A DNA stretch of 64,000 nt, from NCBI GenBank assembly GCA_902729315.2, contig LR746265.1, positions 2,584,892-2,648,891 of the forward strand, in the 5' to 3' direction. The notes under the pieces were generated by a model. It made no database searches. It was given only the letters and a program-made list of their open reading frames with translations, and was not told the origin of the DNA. Source of the DNA: Spirodela intermedia (taxonomy: Eukaryota; Streptophyta; Magnoliopsida; Alismatales; Araceae). Made by a program: the position numbers and the translations under genes. Shown here one piece after another: positions 38,401-47,961 of this stretch (position 1 is its first letter; every line of letters begins with the position of its first letter).

Positions 38401-41400
38401 TGTAATAAATATATTCTGCTGATTATTTCATTGCACTGTGTCTCACCAATCTATAATTTTTTTTTTCTGAATTTGTTTATATGGTTGTCATTGTGGTATA
38501 TTCTTGTTTTTTTGTTCTCAGGGACGGTTAGATAATGGCTTTTCTTCATTCTTGGAGCGTAAAGGTGTAGATATGGAAAGCATAGTACTTCTTTTGAAAT
38601 GCTTCAAGATAATGGAAAATGCTACATTTATGAGTAGTGATAACCAGGTAGTGAAAGTAGTTCCCTGATATTTTTTGCCCGAGTTGTTTGATTCCGGATC
38701 CTTTTTACCTTTTATTGTTGACATTTATTTTCCAAATTTATTGGATAGAACCATCTTCTAGAGATGAAAGCAAAGGTGGACGATGAAGGACTGCCTCTTT
38801 CCTTTGTCAGGCTAGTAATAAGCGCAATCAAAAAAATTTCAGGTACTTTAACAGTAAAATATTTTTTTTATGGTTCTTTATTTTCTAATATAACATACAT
38901 TTTCCTGGTTTTTATGTTTTTTGTATTAACGCAATCAGTGGTCCATTGCAGATCTTTCTTTGCGTCAAACTTATCCCCATCTTTCCAAGCAGCAGCCAAG
39001 TTATCTCTTGAAGGGTATGCCTTAGCCATTTCGAACTCCCGAGCTTCATTCTTTTGTTAGGAAAAAATTTAAAGTATTTGCTGATTATATGCGATGAATT
39101 TTTTTTTATACGAGCAGGGCAGAACCTTTTTCTGGCTTTTCTCCACTTACAGTAATGTAGCTCATCAAACAAATTTGCCATCATTATTTGATCTTTTCTA
39201 CTCGTGAACTAGTTTTGGATATGATTTGTGTGCTTTTTCGGTATTTATCTGTGAGGATATGCCTCAGGACCTCATTTCAAACACGTTGGTGCTGCATGTT
39301 TGTTTCTGTGATAAGCGGCTTGTAATTTTTGATTTCTCTTTTATCTAACTTTGCTCTTCCTGAAAATCTTCAGATGACTGCTGTTGGATTTCATCAGGTG
39401 AGTTTGGCGGGGATTATTTCACTCAAAGGTTACCCTACACTCAAAAGTCAAAGTCATGTCAGAAGCGTCAAAGATTGTCTTCTTCAAAATCGGAATCTTC
39501 TGTTTCTCATCCAGAAGAAACAATTGCATCTGGCATTAACGTTAACTACCCGAAGTCAAGAACACACCATAGTCCACCAGACTCTTCCGAAAAGAGATTA
39601 AATTGTTCTGTGACAAGCCTTCCTACGAATGCCAAAGTTTCAAATGTCAACCCCATTAGAGGCTCAAGTGGATGGATTTCTATAAATATCAGTAAATCAA
39701 AAATCAATTCTGTGAGTGGTTCGGTGGAGCGTTTTGTCATCAGTGGTAATGAATTGAAAAGAAGTCTCCCGAATGAGTCAAGTAAGGGCTTATCCTTGAA
39801 TGGAAGTTGTTCAAAGATGGGTTCTGTTCATCTGAAGAAAAGGCCTCAGGCTACAGTGAAACCTAAGAGTGAAAGCATTAAAAGTGTCTATGATCCATTC
39901 GCGTTCGATGAGGATGATGGCAGTGCTTCAAAGCAGAACGATGCTGGATTAGATGACAAACTGGACCCTTCACCGGATCCATTTGCATTTGAGGAAGATG
40001 AATCAGGCCCCACAAAGTGGGAGATGCTGGCGAAGAGGAAAGGGACATCTGAAAAGTGTCAAAGCACAGTTGTTGACTTGGAGTTGGAAGATGGACGAAT
40101 GCTAATGTGTGGCAATCCTGAATCTACCAAGGAAGAAAACATCTATCCTGATTACTCTTGTTCTTATGTGGTTGATGAGGATGGTGGTGTTTTAGAAGAC
40201 TGTCTACTGACTGCAGTCAAGGTAAATCCTACACTATCTTCAATCATCAGATACTTTCAAATTTCTCTTTCTCATGGGGTTCCTTGTGTGTCAAGGGAAG
40301 AAGTTGGGAGTGTATAGCGCCAAATGAACATTATATTCGGCACATAATATGCACTTTCTTGCTAAAATTAGGATTAATGGGGTTCCTTGTGTGATATTTT
40401 TCTGGGATCACCTTTTATATCTCTAGCAGGTGTTTTTGGGTTTGCTTTTCCTTTAACTGGGTACACTTTTCTCTGTTCTCCAGCACAAAAGGTTCACTAG
40501 CTCCTTTTTTTTTTCATGTTATTTATTGTATGCACGTTGGTGGAGTAGATCATTCCAACAAGTTTATAGTGCCTTTTGACCGAATAAGGTTTAAAATTAT
40601 CCTGTCATGGCGTGTTTTCATTCAGCCAATTTTTTTGTTTCTCTTGATTTTGCAATTATTTGGCATGTCATCATCCTTGTATTTGTGATTCCTGAGATAG
40701 ATGCTGCATCTCATCACTCCATTTCCACTACCACTGAGATGAAAAGACATGTTGTCGGAGATACAGCATGAATGCTATTGACTCACATGCTCTCTATTGA
40801 CTTTGCTTTATGCAATATGGACTCACAGGCGCAATAATGTCCATTAATGTAAAATATCTCAACCCCAGCCACATTTTTAGAATTGACTTTTTCAGATGCA
40901 TGGTTTCTTCCTGTTGTAGCTTCTTCTGTTTAGTGAATTTGTCGTGCTTAAAACCCTTTTGTAGTGAAGGCATAATTGCTACTTTCTAAAAGCTTCATGC
41001 CATGCAAGATGATGAGAGAGGTTAATTTCGGCCCCAGCTTCCTTGCAATGTTCTCCCTTCGCTGTACATGAGGAAAAGTGGACGGAGTCGTCTGTATACT
41101 AGCCAATTCTTGTTGGAAGCGATTGCTAGATAAGATCCATTAGGTCGTGTAAAAAATAAAAAAAATGGAACCTTTTTTTTTTTTGTTCAGTTGTGTTTTA
41201 TCTGAGAAAGCATCTTCGAATTACTGACTAATTTATCCTCGGATTTCTTCCCAGGTTCTGATGAACTTGACGAACGACAATCCAATAGGTTGTCAGCAAA
41301 TCGCTGCATGCGGAGGGCTTGACATGTTGGCTTCCTTAATTGGTAGTCACTTCCCATCGTTTGACTTCTTCCAGCCGGTGGATAATCCATTAGATGAAAC

Positions 41401-42524
41401 CATCTCAGCGTCCAAGTCAAGCGCTCACCCAGGATCCTCGGAAAGCAAGCATCTCAGCGACCATGGACTAGATTTCCTCGTGGCGATCTTGGGATTACTT
41501 GTGAACTTGGTGGAGAAGGACAATCAAAACAGGTCAATCTCACTGCTTTCTCTATTATCTGCATCTGTTTATGATGGTCATGCCGTTTTTGTCAAGGTTT
41601 CCAATGGGAACCTTCGATACCAATCAGTTCCCTTAATTTTCTCTTTCTTTATTTCCTTCTTTCTTTCTTTGTTCTCTATGAGCGCATGATCCAGAGGTTG
41701 CAGGGTTCATCCCTGCCATTCTTCCTCTAACACGGGATCGTTGTGCCCTAGTGGTATTCAGTATTAGGATGGTGTTGTCGGATAACCCTTACGATTCGGC
41801 TGACTATCTCCAGGTCACGGCTTGCGTCTGCGAGTATTCCGGTGGTCCATTCTGGAGGACGAGAAGATGTGGGTCGTCGTAGGGACGTGATATCATTGCT
41901 GTGCTCGATTTTCCTGTCTAATAGAGGCTCCGGCGAAGCCGCTGGAGAAGAGAAGCCCCTGTCGTATGTGAGTAAATATCATAGCTTCTTGTGTTCGATT
42001 CATTGTAGATTGGTTGTGCAGATCGACGGCACCAGCATAATCGGCTCTGATTAAGTCGAAATCCTTGTAAAAATTGTCCTGGACAGGATGACGAGTTTGC
42101 CTTGCTGCAAGGAGAGAAGGAAGCCGAGATGATGATCATCGAAGCTTACGCGGCCTTGTTGCTCGCGTTTCTTTCCACAGAGAGGTTCTCTCTCAGTCCC
42201 CACTTGAGACCGATGCGGCTTGGATGTCTCCCGGTCTTCTAACTTTCTAGTTTCTGCAGTAAAACGTCGAGGGAAGCCATCGCCGGGTGCCTTCCGGACC
42301 AGAAGCTGGAGGTTCTTGTGCCCGTCTTGGAGAAATTTGTGGTGGGTTTCATTTGGTTTTTGGACTGATTTCTTCTTCCGATCGTGTCGGCCGAATTTCT
42401 CCACGGCGTGATCTTTTGCCTTTCTCTCTTCTTTTTGCAGGCGTTTCATGTGTCGTTGAACATGATATCTCCAGAAACCCATCAGATAGTCGCCGAAGTC
42501 ATCGAATCGTGTAAAGGTTCCTAG
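32424..42524 (+). CDS. WAPL: Wings apart-like protein (WAPL), cohesin release factor
   Basis: Thirteen exons: 32424-32998, 33782-33881, 37462-37780, 38229-38341, 38522-38647, 38749-38842, 38952-39014, 39374-40221, 41255-41532, 41814-41967, 42087-42184, 42260-42341, 42441-42524. They sum to 2934 nt, 977 residues, all in phase. The start MIVRTYARRSRC and the blocks DEVTFALDGL, RPELSTKWIALLTIEKACLS, ERLRKLGGLDAIF, VLMNLTNDNPIGCQQIAACGGLD, EAYAALLLAFLSTES and ETHQIVAEVIESCK match Arabidopsis WAPL1/WAPL2. WAPL with PDS5 opens cohesin rings; in plants it acts in meiotic prophase and mitosis. The WAPL helical-repeat domain is split by a 280-residue serine-rich, probably disordered insert coded mostly by exon 8. 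Three DP[FY]xF motifs sit in disordered parts (48-52, 637-641, 665-669). Intron 2 (33882-37461) is 3.6 kb, the largest in the gene. Confidence 0.95.
33188..33209. repeat. (TTTC)n microsatellite in WAPL intron 1
   Basis: About five and a half TTTC units, continuing into a TTGC variant. Confidence 0.8.
33882..37461 (+). other. WAPL intron 2 (3.6 kb), nothing recognised inside
   Basis: AT-rich with short open frames only. The part near 35950-36200 is more GC-rich than its surroundings and may be the remnant of an insertion, but I see no terminal repeats or coding similarity. Confidence 0.4.
41690..41725 (+). other. T-arm-like hairpin in WAPL intron 9
   Basis: The sequence GCAGG-GTTCATC-CCTGC forms a five-base-pair stem with a seven-base loop, as in a tRNA T arm or SINE box B. 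No matching anticodon or D arm is placed upstream at the right spacing, so this is not a tRNA gene. It could be a relic of a SINE. Confidence 0.2.
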
Positions 42525-43132
42525 AGATAGAAAGAGAGGCCCTGTACAGCTCCGGCCTCTTGTTCTCGGCGTGGCTTCGGGCTGTGGAGAATGAATGAGA
42601 GGGGAGGGGGTGGTCTGGATCACGCTCTGTTCCTAACCCGCCCCCCCCGTCCCTGACCCCAGGCTGTTCATGTATATTATCTCCCAAGGCCGTGCTGCTG
42701 CTCTTTTTCTTCTTCTTCTTCTTCCTCTCTTTTTTTCTCTTTTTTTTTGGTTACAAGAGTCAGGGTTTGAATCCGAGTAGTAGAAGATGTTCTAGTCTAT
42801 TCTTTGCTCTGTAAAGGACTCTTGTGGATGGTGATGATGCTCTGTAGATTCCGGTCAACCGGTGAAACCTAATGGTCGATGCTTGTTTTCTCGAGGAGAA
42901 CGAGGGCACCCTTCAGAGCTGAATACGTGAGGGCGCCCTTCAGAGTTCTTCTTATCAGTTTTATGGAGCCGATTAACTAGAAAACCAGTTTCTAGAATGG
43001 GTAGGTCGAGAGGTAAAGCCGACGGGTCTGGTTTTTGACCGCGGAGGACGGGTGCCACTGCATCAGGAGGGGGACGGTGGCCTCGCTCGTTGCTTTCCCT
43101 ACGACGGTGCGGGGAGGGCGGTGGAAGAAGCC
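42525..43132. other. Spacer between WAPL and the LanC-like gene
   Basis: It holds the WAPL 3' UTR (with a TTC/CT-rich tract near 42705-42750) and the short promoter of the next gene. No separate gene is seen. Two similar phrases, GAGGGCACCCTTCAGAG and GAGGGCGCCCTTCAGAG, lie about 28 bp apart near 42900-42945. Confidence 0.5.
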
Positions 43133-43697
43133 ATGGCGGATCGCTTCTTCAGCAACGAGATGCCGGAGTTCGTTGCGGAGGCCGAAGTTGAGGAGGCGGC
43201 GGCGGGGGGCGGCACGTCACTCCTGAAGCTCCTGTCTCTGCCTTTTCCCAGCGCCGCCGACCGGTTCCTGCGGGCGGGCCTCGATCTCAAGGAGAAGGTT
43301 CGCTCGCTCTTCCGCCCGCTTCCTTCGTCTGCAGGCCGAGCGCTTGTCGTCTCCGATCGGGCTCGAAGAGCACTTAGGGTTCTCCTCAGCCATGGCCACT
43401 GAATCCGATTGCCCCCATGGCGTCGGCCTAGGGTTTTGCATCCAAAGTGGAGGTTCCTTCGCGGAGAGGAGTGGATCAGTTCCTGCGCTGTGGCTCATGT
43501 ATGCGTTTTCCTCTGTCAGATTGTGGAGAAGACATGGGCGGGCTGTGGCCGACGCGTGAGGGACTTCACCCTCTACACAGGTGCCCTAGGGACGGCCTTC
43601 CTCCTCCTCAAGGCGTACCAGGTTACCAACAATAGGAGCGACCTCAGACTTTGCTCTGAGATCGTCCAGGCTTGTGATGCTGCCTCTCAAGGATCCG

Positions 43698-43730
<33 letters not shown>

Positions 43731-44551
43731 CCGGTGTTTTTTGTTACTTGTTTAAGCTTGAATCTGCGCACAGATACGTGACCTTTATCTGTGGGAGAGC
43801 CGGTGTCTGCGCAATCGGGGCTGTTGCTGCAAAGTGCGCTGGAGATGATGCAGCGTTGAACCAGTACCTGCGCTCCTTTAGAGAAGTAAAGATCACTTCA
43901 CTCCCATGCCTCACTCTCATGACTTGCAGAAGATTCTCTCTCTCTCTCTCTCTCTCTACGAGCCTCAGCTTTACGTTTGCCCCGTGATCTTCAGATAAAT
44001 ATGCCCTCGGATGTTCCCAACGAACTGCTGTACGGGAGAGCCGGCTATCTCTGGGCGTGCTCATTCCTCAACGAGCACATCGGTCGGGAGACGATCCCCA
44101 GTCCCCACACGGTAAGCCCTCTCTCTCCCTCTCTCTCTCTACTGGTCTGAGACGGAGGAGGTCACCCTGTTGAGAGTTTCAGGTTGGAGTCGCGAGGAAG
44201 ATCGTCAAGGAAGGCAGAGATCTGGCCCGGAAGATCGGGAGCCCCTGCCCGCTGATGTACGAATGGCACGGGAAGAAGTACTGCGGCGCCGCCCATGGCC
44301 TGGCGGGGATCATGAACGCCCTGATGACCGTCGAGTTGAGCCCAGAAGATCGAGAATCCGTCAGAGACACCCTCTTCTTCCTCATCCGCAGTCGCTTCCC
44401 CAGCGGCAACTACCCCTCGAGCGACGGCTCCCAGTCCGACCGCCTGGTCCACTGGTGCCACGGCGCTCCCGGCGCCGCCCTGACCCTCGCCGGAGCACAC
44501 AAGGTACCACTACTCCAGCGACTGTTTCTCCTCCTCCTTCTTCTTCTTCTT

Positions 44552-44582
<31 letters not shown>

Positions 44583-44931
44583 TTTCATGCAGGTCTTCGA
44601 GGAGGGGCAGTTCCTGCGGGCCGCCGGAGATGCGGCGGCGTTGGTGTGGCGGAGGGGGCTCCTCAGGAGGGTGGGGATCTGCCATGGCGTCAGCGGGAAC
44701 GCCCACGTCTTCCTCTCGCTCTACAGAGCCACCGGCGCGGCGGAGCACCTGTACAGGGCCAGGGCCTTCGCGAGCTTCCTCCTGGACCGTGCCGGAGAGC
44801 TGATGGCGGCGGGGGAGATGCACGGCGGCGACCGGCCCTACTCTCTCTTCGAAGGCCAGGCCGGCATGGCCTTCCTCTTCCTCGGCATGGCCCGGCCCTC
44901 CGAGTCCAGGTTCCCCGGCTATGAAATCTGA
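43133..44931 (+). CDS. LanC-like protein (GCR2/GCL family)
   Basis: Six exons: 43133-43297, 43520-43698, 43774-43885, 43995-44111, 44183-44503, 44593-44931, giving 410 residues, the usual length for plant LanC-like proteins. Characteristic GxxG repeats are visible (GALGTAFLLLKAY, CGRAGVCAIGAV, YGRAGYLWAC, CGAAHGLAGIMNAL, WCHGAPGAALTL, CHGVSGNAHVFL, EGQAGMAFL). The expected zinc ligands are C283 in HWCHGAPG and C328-H329 in ICHGVSG, matching C276, C322 and H323 of human LanCL1. The family folds as an alpha-alpha barrel; mammalian members add glutathione to dehydroamino acids. The plant GCR2 group was once proposed as an ABA receptor, a claim later disputed. Exons are GC-rich, and introns are short with CT/CTT tracts. 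The gene converges on SufD, with only 95 bp between the stop codons. Confidence 0.94.
43700..43728. repeat. (CT)n tract directly at a splice donor
   Basis: The tract begins with the T of the donor GT at 43699-43700 and runs about 14 units into LanC-like intron 2 (43699-43773, 75 nt). Confidence 0.85.
43935..43957. repeat. (CT)n tract in LanC-like intron 3
   Basis: About 11 CT units within intron 43886-43994. Confidence 0.85.
44118..44140. repeat. CT-rich tract in LanC-like intron 4
   Basis: An interrupted CT tract 6 bp after the donor of the 71-nt intron 44112-44182. Confidence 0.8.
44537..44581. repeat. (CTT)15 tract in LanC-like intron 5
   Basis: An uninterrupted CTT repeat filling half of the 89-nt intron 44504-44592. 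It ends 11 bp before the acceptor AG, so it serves as the polypyrimidine tract. Confidence 0.9.
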
Positions 44932-45026
44932 CAGCCTCTCAATGGTAGAGAGAGAAAAAGAGTTTTCAGTATGAATCTTCAGTGATTCCGAGGATTGAGA
45001 TCGAACCCAAAATCAGCTGCAAAGGA

Positions 45027-46891
45027 TTAGGGTTCTTTGGCGGACAGCAAGGTTTTGATATGACTGGCAACGCCCTTTCGGAGGGACTCGTAGGGCAGTC
45101 GGCCCAAGACCTCCGCCCCAAAGGAGAAGATGAGGGCCTCCCTCGCCGTGTCCCTGTCGATGCCGCGGGCCTGGAAGTAGAAGAGCTGGTCCTCTTCGAG
45201 GTCGCTAATGGCGGCTCCGTGGGAGCACTTGACGTCGTCGGCGATGATCTGCAGGTTGGGCTTCACGTTGACGGTCGCTCGAGGCGCCAGGAGGAGGCTC
45301 CGAGTTAGCTGCCCGGCGTCGGTCTGCTGCGCGTATCTGCCAGGTTAAGGAGGAGGACGAGGAAGCTGATCAGCAACCTTCTGAAAAACCCTAGCACTCG
45401 TGCAGTTCATGAGATGAAAGCTTCTGCATCAACAGCACTACAAGGGAATCCCTCACTCTTCGAAGATCTCCAAATCCAATAGCTGAGAGAATTCCTAGGT
45501 CGAGCACGATTATGCTACCGGGGAAGGAGATGAATCATGGAGCAGGTGGTTCTCTTCTCGCGTACCTGTTGACCTTGACGTTCCCGTCGAAAACGGCTTG
45601 CCCGGAGGAATAGGAGACGATGCACTTGTGGAGCTGCCGGGAGAACCCGCGAGGATGCTCCAGGACCAGCTTGCTGTGCAGATCCTGGGTCTGATTGCTT
45701 CGGGACATTTGGAAGGTCGAGAGCTCCGTCCTAGTGTCCGGCCCCATCTGCTGGACGTGCAGATTATGCCTGCCCAGCCTCCCCCCGGTGCTCACCTCGG
45801 TGAGCTCATAGACACTGGATGATTCCTGCAGATGATCACGCTGTTATCCTCCGCCAATTATAGTAACCAGAATGATGTTTCTAGGGTTCCTCGCACGTTC
45901 TTGAGGAGAAGCCAGAAGTTCAAGAGGATGCAATCGATTGAGATGACAGCGAGCGAAGAAGATCGCGAGAGCGACTCACCTGCTTGGTGAAGGTCCACTT
46001 GATGTGAGCAGCATTTCGGGATTGCTGCTGAAGATAGGAGTGAGAAAGCGTCGCGCCATCGCCGACCACGATTTCCATCACGGAGTTGGACCAGTAGCAC
46101 TTGCTGTCGCTGCCATCGATCCCCAAATGCTCCTCCACGATCGCCAGCTCCGCTCCCTTCTCCACCACCACCACCGTCCTAGGGTTTGAGACGAAGAGGG
46201 AATTCGTCCCGATCTCGCCCCCTTCCATAGAGAAGAACCGCAAGAACAGCGGCTCGTCGACGATTCTGACACCAGCCGGCACGTAAACCACGGACAAATC
46301 AGGAGCTCCGGCTCCATTGATGTCCCAGAAGAGGTCGCCGCCGTGGAAGGCGTCGCCCTGCGCGAGCACCTCCAGGACTCTCTCCGACGCAGGCCCCGGC
46401 GGAAGATCAGAGACTCCCCCTACGTAGACGCCCTCGGGGAGCGAGGAGAGCTCGGAGAGAGAAGGAACAACACGGCCATCGACGACGACGAGGACATGCG
46501 GGGAAACGGATCCGCCGGCCATGACCGGAAGCTCCAGAGAGGGAGAAGGGGGTACCGAGACGGGGAGAATCCTGGACTGCCGGAGGAAGGAGGTGTCGGT
46601 GAAGCGGAATGGCTCGTCCTTGAGGGAGGGCCATGACCTGGAGAGCAGCGACTGAGAGGAGACGTCCCGCAGCTTCTGCAGCGGCACAGCACAGTCGCCG
46701 GCGTTCACAGAGAGGGAATCCTCCAGCTTCTCCGCGATTTCGAGCACGAAGGGATCGGAAAGGGCGCTGAAGACCACGGTGGGGCGGCGGAACCTGACAG
46801 CGTTCCTCGTCCGTGTCTCCCGCCGGCGGAAGGCAGCGTTCCCGGCGGCGGGACGAGGGAGGGAGGAGGAGCCGCAGCAGTAGCCGGCCAT
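45027..46891 (-). CDS. ABCI7: Fe-S cluster assembly protein SufD, plastid (ABCI7/NAP6)
   Basis: Three exons on the minus strand: 45980-46891, 45566-45825, 45027-45336, giving 493 residues in phase. The first 40 or so residues are rich in Arg, Ala and Ser with no acidic residues before FSALSDPFVLEIAEKLEDSL, as expected for a chloroplast transit peptide. Then come conserved blocks: DEPFRFTDTSFLRQS, GDLFWDINGAGAPDLSVVYVP, SYLQQQSRNAAHIKWTF, EVSTGGRLGRHNLHVQQMGPDT, HPRGFSRQLHKCIV, SSGQAVFDGNVKVNR, and KPNLQIIADDVKCSHGAAISDLEEDQLFYFQARGID. SufD joins SufB and the ATPase SufC in the plastid SUF scaffold that builds iron-sulfur clusters. The start at 46891 (MAGYCC) is preferred; an in-frame ATG at 46939 would add 16 residues, including acidic ones, ahead of the transit peptide. 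TGGGCT and GGCCCA elements at 47056-47068 lie upstream. Confidence 0.95.
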
Positions 46892-47961
46892 GGCGACGGC
46901 GGCGGGTGTGAGGTTGTGGGTCTCTCTGTCTGAGTCCAACCCGATGGAGACGAATAGTTAGCCTTGATCACGGAACTCTCATCTGGTGAGCCCAAAGAAA
47001 AAGTCCACCGAATCAAGATCTGATCGAACAGTCAAATCACGTACGGTGCCCTAACTGGGCTCGGCCCATTTGGGATCCATGCCCGCGTCACGTACGGGTT
47101 AGATTTTAGTTTTAGACCCCTCAAAACACACACATTGCATAAAAATTCCTCATATCGTATGAAATTTGTCAGCAGTATCTCAAACCCGACCTTATTAGAT
47201 ATAATTCGTAAAATAGGGGTAAATCGAAAGATAAGGCACCGGAGAATTATCATCTCGATGTGGGGGGTCCACGTGGATGGAACGTAAGTTCTGGTCGTTG
47301 GGCCACTTTTAAGTACAGTAAACTGCCCCCGTACGGCGGGTCTTGGGAGGGTCAACGAATTGATCACGTCGGCGTCGAGGGGCTCACGATGGCTTCATGT
47401 CTCACCCAACACACCCGTAGATACCGATGGCAATTGTGTAATTTAATCACGACCGACAGGTGTCGATCCGATTGAGGTGGGCCCCGCAACTCTCATGGCT
47501 GAGCCGGTGGAGCTTACAGCGAGAGGTTTCTACTTGGGAGGGGATGTGGTCTTCCGCCGTCGGCCACAGTGGCCGTCGTACAGACCGGTGGAAGGGACGT
47601 AGATCTCATTCGACAGCGGGAGAGAAGGAGCATAGCGGGGACCACCATGCTTGACGGCGTAAAGAGGGAAGGGTAGCTGTGGCCGTCTGATTGCAGAGAA
47701 GGGCAAGCCGAGCTATAGCTTTCCCCTCTCTCTCCGCCAGCAGTCGCTGTTTAAAAATGGGGCCTTGGCCTGTCCCGGGGTCCAATTCTGTATTTATTTT
47801 CTCTGGGTCTGGTTGTAATCTCTACTTGAGACTAACACCCTGCCGCGGCCGGCGTTAGTGTACCCCACTCCGCCTAACACAGACCCTTTCTCTCTCTTTC
47901 TTTCTCTCTCAGCACGTTCAGAAAGCCGAAATTTTGGAGGTGGGTTGCGGAGGGAAAGAGG
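46892..47961. promoter_or_regulatory. Divergent region between SufD and the glycosyltransferase gene
   Basis: On the SufD side two site II elements face each other (TGGGCT 47056-47061 and GGCCCA 47063-47068), about 165 bp from the SufD start. On the other side, a CT-rich leader at 47885-47912 precedes the start at 47962. Short open frames in between show no similarity I recognise. Confidence 0.5.

Noticed and set aside
39475-40317. Apparent independent 280-codon gene inside WAPL
   Set aside because: The frame opens with TTG, not ATG, and is simply the inner part of WAPL exon 8 (39374-40221), running past the donor into the intron.
41690-41760. tRNA gene in WAPL intron 9
   Set aside because: Only a T-arm-like hairpin is present; no anticodon arm, D arm or acceptor stem can be paired around it.
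44410-44823. Antisense open frame with a long Arg run opposite the LanC-like gene
   Set aside because: The Arg run is the CTT microsatellite of intron 5 read backwards.
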